Assembly: GCF_023715325.1 (NCBI RefSeq) | Contig: NZ_JAMBNX010000001.1 | Coordinates: forward strand, 1-64,000 | Source: Agromyces mediolanus | GTDB lineage: Bacteria > Actinomycetota > Actinomycetes > Actinomycetales > Microbacteriaceae | DNA length: 64,000 nucleotides | Direction of reading: 5' to 3' | Part shown: positions 1 through 6,877 of the stretch, one piece after another | Position numbering within the stretch: the first letter of the stretch is position 1 | How the letters are laid out: each line of letters starts with the position of its first letter | Program-made: the position numbers and the translations under genes | The notes under the pieces: model-generated | The model's input: the letters and a program-made list of their open reading frames with translations, nothing else | What the model was told of the DNA's origin: nothing | Databases searched by the model: none

Positions 1-1238
1 CCGTTGACCCCGACACGGGTGAGATCACCTTCACCCCGGAGGCCGGGTTCACCGGCAATCCGACCCCGATCGACTACACCGTGTCCGACGCGAACGGCAA
101 CGAGACGGGCGCCACCGTGACCGTGACCTATCTGCCGGAGGCCACCGACGACGAGTCCCACGGCAACCGCATCGGCGATGCCGTGACCGTGCCGACCCTC
201 GACAACGATCGAGGCCAGCTCGATCCCTCGACGGTGAAGATCACCGACCCCTCCTCGGGCGACCCGGTGACCGAGCTCGTGGTGCCCGGCGAGGGCACCT
301 GGACCGTCGACCCCGACACCGGCGAGATCACGTTCACGCCCGAGCCGGACTTCGAGGGAGACCCGACCCCGATCGACTACACGGTCGACGATGTGAACGG
401 CAATCCGACGGGCGCGACCGTGACGATCACCTACCTGCCGGAGGCCACCGACGACGAGTCGCTCGGCAACCCGCGAGGCGCCACCGTCACCGTGCCGACG
501 CTCGACAACGATCGAGGTCAGCTCGACCCCTCGACCGTGCGCATCATCGACCCGGCGAGCGGTGATCCCGTGACCGAGCTCGTGGTGCCCGGCGAAGGCA
601 CGTGGACGGTCGACCCCGACACGGGCGAGATCACCTTCACCCCGGAGGCCGGGTTCCCCGGCAACCCGACGCCGATCGACTACACCGTGTCCGACGTGAA
701 CGGCAATCCGACGGGCGCGACCGTGACGATCACGTACCTGCCGGAGGCCACCGACGACGAGTCGCTCGGCAACCCGCGAGGCTCCGCCGTGACCGTGCCG
801 GTCCTCGGCAACGACGCGGGCGATCTCGACCCCTCGACCGTGCGCATCATCGACCCGGCGAGCGGTGATCCCGTGACCGAGCTCGTGGTGCCCGGCGAAG
901 GCACGTGGACGGTCGACCCCGACACGGGCGAGATCACCTTCACCCCCGAGCCGGGCTTCGAGGGCGACCCCACGCCGATCGAGTACACCGTGTCCGACCG
1001 GGCGGGCAACGCGACCCGTGCGACCGTCACGGTCGGCTATGTCGACGTGACGGAGCCCGCTCAGCCGGGCACGCCGACTCCCGCCCCGGCGGTCACTCCG
1101 GCCGGGCCCGGTGACGGCGACCTGGCGCGAACCGGAGCCGAGATCGGGCTGGGTCTCGCCGCAGCGGCGGCGCTGCTCCTGCTCGGCGGCCTGGCGGCCG
1201 TCCTCGCCCGATTCGAGCGGCGGCGTCGCCGCGGCTGA
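1..1238 (+). CDS. Wall-anchored repeat protein, C-terminal part (CshA-type repeats, LARTG sorting signal)
   Basis: The reading frame is already open at base 3, so the start lies off the left edge. The visible part is about three and a half tandem 101-residue repeats. Each holds a [12 protein letters not shown] core, then a [19 protein letters not shown] segment and an ATDDES linker, typical of CshA-type fibril repeats in Gram-positive surface adhesins. After the repeats come a Pro/Thr-rich stalk, an LARTG pentapeptide (nt 1122-1136), a hydrophobic helix and an Arg-rich tail, which is a standard sortase cell-wall sorting signal. LAxTG is the form used by class E sortases of high-GC actinobacteria. 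Likely role: extracellular stalk or adhesin. The N-terminal binding region is not visible, so the ligand cannot be guessed. Confidence 0.85.
   Translation, partial: VDPDTGEITFTPEAGFTGNPTPIDYTVSDANGNETGATVTVTYLPEATDDESHGNRIGDAVTVPTLDNDRGQLDPSTVKITDPSSGDPVTELVVPGEGTWTVDPDTGEITFTPEPDFEGDPTPIDYTVDDVNGNPTGATVTITYLPEATDDESLGNPRGATVTVPTLDNDRGQLDPSTVRIIDPASGDPVTELVVPGEGTWTVDPDTGEITFTPEAGFPGNPTPIDYTVSDVNGNPTGATVTITYLPEATDDESLGNPRGSAVTVPVLGNDAGDLDPSTVRIIDPASGDPVTELVVPGEGTWTVDPDTGEITFTPEPGFEGDPTPIEYTVSDRAGNATRATVTVGYVDVTEPAQPGTPTPAPAVTPAGPGDGDLARTGAEIGLGLAAAAALLLLGGLAAVLARFERRRRRG
3..1040 (+). repeat. 303-bp in-frame tandem repeat array in surface protein gene
   Basis: The VDPDTG codons recur at 3, 306, 609 and 912, an exact 303-bp (101-codon) period. 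Adjacent copies are nearly identical at the DNA level over long stretches, for example around 590-740 and 890-1030. This implies recent duplication or ongoing homogenisation by recombination. Confidence 0.9.
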
Positions 1239-1249
1239 GGCCGCACGGC

Positions 1250-1288
1250 TGACCCGGGCGGCGGTGCGCGAGCGCCGCCGCCCGGTCA
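1250..1288 (+). terminator. GC-rich hairpin after the surface protein gene
   Basis: A 10-bp arm CCGGGCGGCG (1254-1263) pairs with CGCCGCCCGG (1276-1285), with flanking bases extending the stem imperfectly. It lies 12 nt after the stop codon and has no T-tract. This is a plausible actinobacterial terminator. Confidence 0.55.
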
Positions 1289-1373
1289 GCATGCCGGGGC
1301 GGCCAGGCCGTCGCTCGGCGAGCCTGGTACGGTCGGACTGAGCGCCCGAGCGGGCGCAGAAGGCTGGCCCGCG

Positions 1374-1667
1374 ATGATCGAGCTGCTCACGAACCTGCTG
1401 CGATTCCTCGCGGCCGCGTTCGAGCTCGGTGCCGCCGCGAACGGCCAGCTGAGCGTGCTCCTCCTCGGGGTCGTCGGCGCAGCGGCGGTGGCCGTCGTCG
1501 TGCTCTCCGTGCGCGCGCTCCCCACGCTCGTCGCCGCCGACCCCTCCGGCGCGGCCACGAGGCTCAGGCAGACCGCCGATCCGTGGCGGCTCCTCTCGCA
1601 GTCCGACCCCGACGCGCCCGGGCGGGCGCGGCCCAGGGCGCCGGGACGGGCGGCCGCGGCCGCCTGA
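1374..1667 (+). CDS. Small membrane protein upstream of yidC paralogue (DUF6412-like)
   Basis: A 97-residue protein. An N-terminal amphipathic stretch (MIELLTNLLRFLAAAFELG) is followed by a single transmembrane helix (about residues 25-47) and an Arg/Pro/Ala-rich cytoplasmic tail. It sits about 100 bp before a YidC-family gene on the same strand. From memory, small proteins of this size in that position in actinobacteria are filed as DUF6412; no function is known. The leader holds a short hairpin (GCGCCCG/CGGGCGC, 1342-1357), and an AGAAGG SD precedes the ATG. Co-transcription with the insertase suggests a membrane-biogenesis accessory, which is inference. Confidence 0.6.
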   Translation: MIELLTNLLRFLAAAFELGAAANGQLSVLLLGVVGAAAVAVVVLSVRALPTLVAADPSGAATRLRQTADPWRLLSQSDPDAPGRARPRAPGRAAAAA

Positions 1668-1770
1668 CCCGCACGCCACCGCGCCTCGGCGCGAGCTGCG
1701 GCCCCGCGGCCAGACGGAACTCCCTGTTCCGCGCGCGACGCTCCGTCGCGCCGACCGCTAGGACGCACCT

Positions 1771-2553
1771 GTGGACTTCTACGCCTTTCCGCCCATCGCC
1801 GCCGTCATCGACGGCGCCTACACCCTGCTCATGGGGCTCGCCGGATTCCTCGATCCCCTGCTCGACGGAGCCGCCGCCGCGGCCTCCGTCGTGCTCGTGA
1901 CGCTCGTGGTCCGCGCCGCCCTCATCCCCGTCGGTGTCGCCCTCGCGAAGGGCGAGCAGACCCGCGCGAGGATCGCGCCGAAGCTGCAGGAGCTGCAGCG
2001 CACGCACGCGAAGAATCCCGAGCGGTTGCAGCGCGAGCTCCGCGCCCTGTACGCCGACGAAGGCACGAGCCCCTTCGCGGGCTGCCTGCCGATGCTCGTG
2101 CAGGCGCCGGTCGTCGGCATCATCTACGCCCTCTTCATCCTCCCGGTGGTGAACGGGCACCCGAACCTGCTGCTCGACCAGACGCTCCTCGGCGTGCCGC
2201 TCGGGCACAGCCTCGTCGGCACGATCGCGGCCGGCGTGCCGCAGCCGCTCGACCTGCTGGTCTTCGCCGGGCTGGTCGTGGCGATCGCCGCGGTCGGCTT
2301 CCTGACGCTGCGGGCGGCGCGCCCCGGCGGCCCGCTCGCGGTGCCGCGGCCGGCTGCGAGCGCCGCGCCGTCGTCTGCCGTGCCCGGCGCGCCGGCGATG
2401 CCCGACCTCTCGAAGGCGCTGCTGCCGCTGCACTTCCTCACCGCGGGCATCGCGATGTTCGTGCCGCTCGCCGCGGGGCTGTACCTGCTGACGACCGTCG
2501 CCTGGACACTCGTGCAGCGGCTCGTGCTGCGCCGCCGCTACCCGCTCGGCTGA
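1771..2553 (+). CDS. YidC/Oxa1-family membrane protein insertase (short paralogue)
   Basis: A 260-residue multi-pass membrane protein with a GTG start. The first core helix carries the conserved arginine in VVRAALIP. A cytoplasmic hairpin rich in charged residues follows (KGEQTRARIAPKLQELQ...ALYADEGTSPFAGCLPMLVQAPV), then further hydrophobic helices ending in LVQRLVLRRRYPLG. The order and the QELQ...L.ALY..EG..P..GCLP.L.Q.P signature are typical of YidC. The family inserts and folds membrane proteins with or without SecYEG. The main YidC of actinobacteria is usually longer and lies near rpmH, so this looks like the second, short copy. It ends just before a perfect palindrome shared with the convergent amidotransferase gene. 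Confidence 0.88.
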   Translation: MDFYAFPPIAAVIDGAYTLLMGLAGFLDPLLDGAAAAASVVLVTLVVRAALIPVGVALAKGEQTRARIAPKLQELQRTHAKNPERLQRELRALYADEGTSPFAGCLPMLVQAPVVGIIYALFILPVVNGHPNLLLDQTLLGVPLGHSLVGTIAAGVPQPLDLLVFAGLVVAIAAVGFLTLRAARPGGPLAVPRPAASAAPSSAVPGAPAMPDLSKALLPLHFLTAGIAMFVPLAAGLYLLTTVAWTLVQRLVLRRRYPLG

Positions 2554-2609
2554 CCCACCACCCCGACTTGCCCGACTTTCATGAAAGTCGGGCAAGTCGG
2601 GGTGGTGGG
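2554..2609. terminator. Perfect 56-bp palindrome between convergent genes (bidirectional terminator or REP-like)
   Basis: Every base from 2554 to 2581 pairs with 2609 back to 2582, giving two 28-bp arms with no mismatch. The centre is CATG (2580-2583). It begins directly after the yidC-paralogue stop and ends 2 nt before the stop of the minus-strand amidotransferase. It can serve as a terminator for both. The symmetry is far beyond what termination needs. Confidence 0.85.
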
Positions 2610-2610
2610 G

Positions 2611-3351
2611 TCAGGCGGGGTCGGCGGCGAGCTCGACGAAGCGCCGCAGCAGGCGCTGCGGCTCGGTGACGGATGCCGCGCCGAGCCGCAGTTCGACCTC
2701 GCGCAGCTCGCTCGCGGGGAAATAGCCGTGGTGCCGGTACACCCGGGCCCGCGCGACGAAGTCGGCCGTGGACACCTCGGGGTGGAACTGCGTCGCGTAC
2801 ACGTGCTCGCCGACGCGGTACAGCTGCACGGGGCATCCGGTCGAAGCCGCGAGGAGCACCGCCTCGCGGGGCAGCTCGTCGGTCGCCTCCTTGTGCCCCA
2901 CGAGGGCCGCGAAGCGCTCGGGCAGCACCCCGGCGAGCCGGTCGGCCCGGCCGGCTTCGGTGAGGGCGAGCTCGACCGCCGCGGCGTCCTCGCCGTACCG
3001 GGTGCCGACCTGCCCGCCGAGGATGCGGGTGAGGACGCCGATGCCGTAGCAGGTGAACATGACGTGCCGGTCGCCCGCGAGCGCCCACTCGGCGAGCCGG
3101 GCGAGGTCGTCCTCGACCCGGCGCTGCATCGCGCCCTTGCGCTCGTCGGGGGTCGTCACGTTGAACGGGCTGCCGCCGACGACGATGCCCGCGAAGTCGT
3201 CCAGCACGAGTTGCGACATCGGTTCGACATCGAGGCGGAGGTGCTCGAGGCGGCCGGCGTCGAGCCCCATCGCCCGGCGCACCGCCTCGTACTCCGGGGC
3301 GACCGCTTCGGCCTCGGGGCGTGCCGAGAGGAAGAGGAAGGGCCGAGTCAT
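2611..3351 (-). CDS. Class I glutamine amidotransferase-like protein
   Basis: A 246-residue class I glutamine amidotransferase domain standing alone. The nucleophile elbow is FTCYGIGVL (Cys101), and the catalytic pair is His190/Glu192 in QFHPEVS. The oxyanion strand is VVGGSPFNV (residues 57-65). Stand-alone proteins of this type are often annotated GMP synthase-like; their physiological substrate is generally unknown. I place the start at the ATG of MTRPFLFL (3351). An in-frame ATG three codons upstream (3360) has a GGGAG motif closer to it and is a real alternative. The open frame extends to 3579, but that part is a low-complexity shadow of the neighbouring gene's frame. Confidence 0.85.
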   Translation of the reverse strand: MTRPFLFLSARPEAEAVAPEYEAVRRAMGLDAGRLEHLRLDVEPMSQLVLDDFAGIVVGGSPFNVTTPDERKGAMQRRVEDDLARLAEWALAGDRHVMFTCYGIGVLTRILGGQVGTRYGEDAAAVELALTEAGRADRLAGVLPERFAALVGHKEATDELPREAVLLAASTGCPVQLYRVGEHVYATQFHPEVSTADFVARARVYRHHGYFPASELREVELRLGAASVTEPQRLLRRFVELAADPA

Positions 3352-3403
3352 GACGCCCATCGTCTCCCGGAACGCGATACCGGCGCCACTCGGTGACGAG
3401 CGC

Positions 3404-4156
3404 TCAGCGCTTGCGGCCGCGGTTCGGGCGCCCGCGGCCGGAGGCGCCTCGCCCGGATGCACCACCGCGAGCAGTGCCGTCGCCCCGACCGGAAGCCCCT
3501 CGGCCCTGAGCTCCTCCGCGTGCCGAGCCGGCGGGCGTGCCCGGCTTGCCGCCGCCGTCGCTGCCGCGCCCGCGGTCACGATGCCGTTCGGAGCCGCCGC
3601 GCTCCGCCGGGGGGTCGCCTTCCGCCCCGCGCGAGCTGCGCGCGGTGCGCCCCCGGACCACGCCGACGAACTCCTGCACCGTCTCGTCGTCGCGCTCGAC
3701 CAACCAGACCAGCGCGATCCGCGTCGTCGGCGCGCCCTGCAACGGCAGCGCCACGACGTCGCGCCGGTGGTGCAGCCGGGCGACCGCGTGCGGCACGATC
3801 GCGTAGCCGGTGCCCGCGGCGACGAGCTCGATGGTCATCGCCGGGTCATCCTGCACGGGGGCGAGCGGCTCGCCCTCGAGCTCGGCAAGGGAGAGCGCCT
3901 CCGCGTCGGCGAAGGGATGGTCCTTCTCGAGCAGGACGACGGGCTGCTCCTCCCAGAGCGGGATGACGTGCAGGCGCGTGTCGTCGACGGGGAGGCGCAC
4001 GAAGGCGAGGTCGACCTCGCCGGCCAGCAGCCGGTCGAGCTGGGCGGGCTCGTCGACCCGCACGGCCTCGAGCGGGAGCTCGGGGTGCCGCTCGGCCCAC
4101 GCGCGCAGCCACTTCGCCGGGCTCACCCCGGCGACGTAGTCGAGTCGCATCGTCAT
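3404..4156 (-). CDS. LysR-type substrate-binding domain protein lacking the DNA-binding domain
   Basis: A 250-residue protein whose first 165 residues match a LysR effector-binding (type 2 periplasmic-binding-like) fold: RLDYVAGVSPAKWLRAW...VDLAFVRLPVDD...LEKDHPFADA...VAAGTGYAIVPHAVAR. No N-terminal helix-turn-helix is present. The last 75 residues are Gly/Arg/Ser-rich and likely disordered. A TAGCCT box ends 7 nt before the ATG with no SD, so the mRNA is probably leaderless. It is divergently paired with a DUF5997 gene. Without the winged helix it cannot act as a normal LysR regulator. It may be a ligand sensor working through a partner. Confidence 0.8.
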   Translation of the reverse strand: MTMRLDYVAGVSPAKWLRAWAERHPELPLEAVRVDEPAQLDRLLAGEVDLAFVRLPVDDTRLHVIPLWEEQPVVLLEKDHPFADAEALSLAELEGEPLAPVQDDPAMTIELVAAGTGYAIVPHAVARLHHRRDVVALPLQGAPTTRIALVWLVERDDETVQEFVGVVRGRTARSSRGAEGDPPAERGGSERHRDRGRGSDGGGKPGTPAGSARGGAQGRGASGRGDGTARGGASGRGASGRGRPNRGRKR

Positions 4157-4163
4157 CCGTCTC

Positions 4164-4183
4164 AGGCTACCGTCGGCTACGGT
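4164..4183. promoter_or_regulatory. Divergent leaderless promoters
   Basis: On the minus strand TAGCCT (4169-4164) lies 7 nt before the ATG at 4156. On the plus strand TACGGT (4178-4183) lies 6 nt before the GTG at 4190. The two -10 boxes are only 8 bp apart, so the two start sites compete for the same short segment. Neither gene has an SD sequence. Confidence 0.65.
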
Positions 4184-4189
4184 TGCAGG

Positions 4190-4603
4190 GTGAGCGAGAA
4201 CCAGCCGAGCCGCGCCAAGGCGCAGACCATGAAGCCCGAGACCGCGGCGAAGAAGCTCGGCATCCTGCTGTCGGCGGCTCCCGCCGAGTTCCAGGAGGGC
4301 GTCGTCTCCCGCGACGAGCTGGCCGCGCTGCAGGCCGAGCCGCCGGAGTGGCTGCGCACCCTGCGCGCCGAGGGCCCGCACCCGCGCGGCGTCGTCGCCG
4401 CGAAGCTCGGCGTCTCGAACTCCGGCCTCGCCCGGGGCGGCATCACCGATCCGCTGACGACCGCCGAGATCAAGGCCCTCCTCGCCGCGCCGCCCGCCTG
4501 GCTCGTGCAGGAGCGGGCCACCCAGGCCGCCGTGCGCGCCGAGAAGGCCCGCATCGCCGACCGCGACCGCGAGCGCGCCGCGCGCGCCGCCGAGCAGGAC
4601 TGA
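4190..4603 (+). CDS. DUF5997 family protein
   Basis: A 137-residue soluble protein beginning (GTG) MSENQPSRAKAQTMKPETAA. The conserved-looking core is KKLGILLSAAPAEFQEGVVSRDELAAL followed by PPEWLRTLRAEGPHPRGVVAAKLGVSNSGLARGG. The C-terminal 45 residues form a charged Ala/Arg/Glu helix. The family is known as DUF5997 and, as I recall, is recurrently divergent from a LysR-domain gene, as here. The GVVAAKLGVSNSGLARGG stretch resembles a helix-turn-helix, so this protein could supply the DNA-binding function that its neighbour lacks. That is speculation. It ends 7 nt from the convergent esterase gene. Confidence 0.72.
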   Translation: MSENQPSRAKAQTMKPETAAKKLGILLSAAPAEFQEGVVSRDELAALQAEPPEWLRTLRAEGPHPRGVVAAKLGVSNSGLARGGITDPLTTAEIKALLAAPPAWLVQERATQAAVRAEKARIADRDRERAARAAEQD

Positions 4604-4610
4604 GCGCGGT

Positions 4611-5273
4611 TCAGTCCGCGGCCGCGGCGGAGTAGCGCGCGCCGACGAAGGCCGTGAGGTCGGCGAGCTCCCGTTCCGAGACCGAGTGCGCGAGGCCCTC
4701 GTAGATGCGCGAGTCGAGCGCGCTGTGCCCCGGCAGCCACGCTGCGGTGCGCGCCACGGCCGAGGCGGGGATGACCGCGTCCTCCGTGCCGCGTCCCCAG
4801 AACACCGGCCGCGCCAGTTCGGCGAGTCGGGCGTCGCCTTCGCGCACGCCCGGCATCGCGAAGCCGGCCAGGATGGCGGCGAAGGCGAAGCGCTCCGGGG
4901 CGCGGCGCAGCAGCTCGAGGCTCATCGCGCCGCCCTGCGAGAAGCCGATGAGACCGACGGAGGGCGCGTCGCCCGCATTCCGGTCGAGCCAGCCGAGCAC
5001 GGCGTCGACGGCCCGCTCGGCGGCGACCAGTTTCGCGGGATCCTCGTCGTCGAGGCGCCCCGCCGTATCGAAGATCTCGAACCACGCGTAGCCGTATCCG
5101 GCGTCGAGCGGGGCGCGGAGCGAGGCGATGACCGGGGCCAGCGGCAGATACGGCGCGAGGCCGAACAGATCGCCCTCGTTCGAGTTGTAGCCGTGCAGCA
5201 GCACGAGCAGTGGGCGCCCGGCCCGGTCGTCGCCGGACGCCGACCAGAGCACCGCCTCGTCATCGATCCGCAT
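4611..5273 (-). CDS. Alpha/beta hydrolase, carboxylesterase/phospholipase type
   Basis: A 220-residue serine hydrolase. The oxyanion motif is LLHGYNSNEGD (residues 26-35), the nucleophile elbow is GFSQGG (Ser112), the acid is Asp in GRGTEDAVIP and the base is His in EGLAHSVSE. Length and order match the small carboxylesterase/phospholipase family (PF02230 type). The substrate is likely a short acyl ester. The promoter TACGCT sits 6 nt before the ATG, which looks leaderless. It is divergent from the NUDIX-like gene, and the two promoters lie back to back within 45 bp. Confidence 0.87.
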   Translation of the reverse strand: MRIDDEAVLWSASGDDRAGRPLLVLLHGYNSNEGDLFGLAPYLPLAPVIASLRAPLDAGYGYAWFEIFDTAGRLDDEDPAKLVAAERAVDAVLGWLDRNAGDAPSVGLIGFSQGGAMSLELLRRAPERFAFAAILAGFAMPGVREGDARLAELARPVFWGRGTEDAVIPASAVARTAAWLPGHSALDSRIYEGLAHSVSERELADLTAFVGARYSAAAAD

Positions 5274-5317
5274 CGTCCGAGCGTACGCCGGGCGGGCGGG
5301 TGGGGCAGAATCGACGC

Positions 5318-5899
5318 ATGAGCGTGCGCACCCCGGACCCCGACTGGACCCCGGGCGAGGAGCCCGACGTCCCGCAGCCCACGAACCCCGGCTGGCTGAG
5401 CGACCTGGAGCTCGCCGAGGTCCGGGGCCGGCTGCCCCTGCTCTACGTCGAGGCGGTGCCGGTGCGGGTCGACGGGCTCGGGCAGGTGACCGAGGTCGGG
5501 CTGCTGCTCCGGGCGAACACCGTCGGCGAGATGACGCGCACGCTCGTCTCCGGCCGCGTGATGTACGGCGAGACCGTGCGCGACGCGCTCTTCCGCCATC
5601 TCGAGAAGGATCTGGGCCCGATGGCGTTCCCGCTGCTGCCCGCGAGCCCGGTGCCCGCGACCGTGGCGGAGTACTTCCCGATGCCCGGCATCACCCCGTT
5701 CACCGACGAACGCCAGCACGCCGTCTCGCTCGTCTACGTCGTGCCCGTGACCGGCACCTGCGAGCCGCGACAGGATGCGCTCGAGGTGAGCTGGATGCCG
5801 CCAGAGGAGGCGGCGAGCCGCGCCGTCGGCGACGAGCTCGAGGGCGGCCGCGGCGTGCTCGTGCGGCGGGCGCTCGCCTCGGTCGGGGCGCTGCGCTGA
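5318..5899 (+). CDS. NUDIX-like DUF4916 family protein
   Basis: A 193-residue protein starting MSVRTPDPDWTPGEEPD. Its core is LPLLYVEAVPVRVDG...VGLLLRANTVGEMTRTLVSGRVMYGETVRDALFRHLEKDLGP, followed by PMPGITPFTDERQHAVSLVYVVPVTG. The fold pattern is NUDIX-like: a beta strand, then G-R-V...E-T-V-R-D-A-L...L. The canonical Nudix box GX5EX7REUXEEXGU is degenerate (GRVMYGETVRDALFRHLEKDLG), lacking the REUXEE glutamates. Actinobacterial proteins of this type are filed as DUF4916. Pyrophosphohydrolase activity is therefore doubtful. A CAGAAT box 6 nt before the ATG suggests a leaderless transcript. Confidence 0.75.
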   Translation: MSVRTPDPDWTPGEEPDVPQPTNPGWLSDLELAEVRGRLPLLYVEAVPVRVDGLGQVTEVGLLLRANTVGEMTRTLVSGRVMYGETVRDALFRHLEKDLGPMAFPLLPASPVPATVAEYFPMPGITPFTDERQHAVSLVYVVPVTGTCEPRQDALEVSWMPPEEAASRAVGDELEGGRGVLVRRALASVGALR

Positions 5900-5915
5900 G
5901 CGGGGGCCGAGCTGC

Positions 5916-5936
5916 TAGCCTGAACCGTCCGTTCAG
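5916..5936 (+). promoter_or_regulatory. -10 box overlapping a CTGAAC-N5-GTTCAG palindrome
   Basis: TAGCCT (5916-5921) is a good -10 element. The palindrome CTGAACcgtccGTTCAG (5920-5936) starts on its last base and covers the expected transcription start. That is where a repressor, for instance a TetR-type dimer, would bind. It precedes the leader peptide and hydrolase. Confidence 0.5.
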
Positions 5937-5957
5937 CGAGCCGAGGAGGTGGTACCC

Positions 5958-6008
5958 GTGAACGAATCCACGTCGGTGCTCCCCAGCGGAGTCACGGCCG
6001 GGCGATAA
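5958..6008 (+). CDS. 16-residue leader peptide with stop codon in a hairpin loop
   Basis: GTG start, encoding MNESTSVLPSGVTAGR, then TAA. It is preceded by a strong SD (GAGGAGGTG at 5943-5951; 8 nt complementary to the 16S tail) with 6 nt spacing. The last codons and stop lie in a hairpin: CCGGGCGA (5998-6005) pairs with TCGTCCGG (6010-6017) through one G-U, and TAAG forms the loop. A terminating ribosome would therefore melt it. The downstream gene starts at 6056 behind its own weaker GAAAGG SD. This looks like a translational or transcriptional attenuation leader. No recognisable amino-acid run is present, so the sensed signal is unknown. Confidence 0.6.
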   Translation: MNESTSVLPSGVTAGR

Positions 6009-6055
6009 GTCGTCCGGGAGCGCCGCGATCCGCCGCACTCCCGAAAGGCACGACC

Positions 6056-6811
6056 ATGCACTTCTCCTCCACGCACCGTCACGACGACGGTCACACCGAG
6101 CGGACCTTCACGCTCGGAGGGATCCCCGGCATCCTCTGGACGCCGCCGACCGCGACGCCCGCCTCGCCCGCCCCGCTGATCCTCATGGGCCAGCCCGGCG
6201 GGATCGGCATGGCGCGGATGCATCCACGCCTCGCCGCGCGCGCCCGCAGCGCCGCCGCGCAGGGCTTCGCCTCGGCCACCCTCGAACTGCCCGGCGCGGG
6301 CGACCGCACGCCGCTGCCCGGTGCGGCCGAGGCGCGCGCCGAGCTCGGCCGCGCGATCGCCGCCGGCGCGAAGCCGAGCGAGGACACCGTCGACCGGCTG
6401 ATCCTTCCGCTCCTCGAGCGAGCCGTCCCCGAGTGGCAGGCCGCGCTCGACGAGCTGCTGGGGCTGCCCGAGCTCGCCGAACGGGTCGGCTTCTCCGGCG
6501 GGATCATCGCGATCGGCGTGCGCCTCGCCGCGATCGAACCGCGGATCGCCGCGGCCGGACTCTTCGCCGGAAGCTACGTGCCCCGCGCGACGATGGCCGA
6601 CGCGCGGCAGGTCACCATCCCGCTTCACATGCTCCTCCAGTGGGACGACGAGGGCAACGACCGCGCGATGGCCCTCGATCTGTTCGATGCCTTCGGCTCG
6701 GCGGAGAAGACCCTGTACGCGAACCTCGGCGGCCACACCGGGGTGCCGGCGTTCGCGGGCGAGGACGCCGCCCGCTTCTTCGCCCGCCACCTCCATCCGC
6801 ACCTCGACTGA
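6056..6811 (+). CDS. Alpha/beta hydrolase family protein
   Basis: A 251-residue protein with an alpha/beta-hydrolase pattern: LILMGQPGGIGM (strand and oxyanion loop), then VGFSGGIIAIG as nucleophile elbow (Ser in GFSGG), LLQWDDEGNDRAMALDLFDAFGS (acid region) and NLGGHTGVPAFAGEDAARFFARHL (His). It resembles the dienelactone-hydrolase/acetylxylan-esterase-like group. The N terminus (MHFSSTHRHDDGHTERTF) is His-rich and probably a beta strand. It is expressed behind the leader peptide at 5958. The physiological substrate is not deducible. Confidence 0.78.
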   Translation: MHFSSTHRHDDGHTERTFTLGGIPGILWTPPTATPASPAPLILMGQPGGIGMARMHPRLAARARSAAAQGFASATLELPGAGDRTPLPGAAEARAELGRAIAAGAKPSEDTVDRLILPLLERAVPEWQAALDELLGLPELAERVGFSGGIIAIGVRLAAIEPRIAAAGLFAGSYVPRATMADARQVTIPLHMLLQWDDEGNDRAMALDLFDAFGSAEKTLYANLGGHTGVPAFAGEDAARFFARHLHPHLD

Positions 6812-6827
6812 GCCGCGCGGCTCCTTC

Positions 6828-6861
6828 CGGCCGGCCGCGCGGGGTTCCGCGCAGCCGGCCG
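6828..6861 (+). terminator. Hairpin between hydrolase and terC-like gene
   Basis: Two 15-nt arms (6828-6842 and 6847-6861) pair with a single C-A mismatch around a GGTT loop. It lies 16 nt after the hydrolase stop. A good candidate terminator, without a U-tract. Confidence 0.65.
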
Positions 6862-6877
6862 TGATATTCATGTGCAC

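Noticed and set aside
3404-4381. Longer LysR-like ORF starting at 4381
   Set aside because: The extra N-terminal 75 residues are antisense to the DUF5997 coding region and lack helix-turn-helix features. The promoter at 4169-4164 would fall inside it.
5318-5899. Active NUDIX hydrolase
   Set aside because: The Nudix box lacks the REUXEE glutamates that bind metal, so I kept only the NUDIX-like DUF4916 family call.
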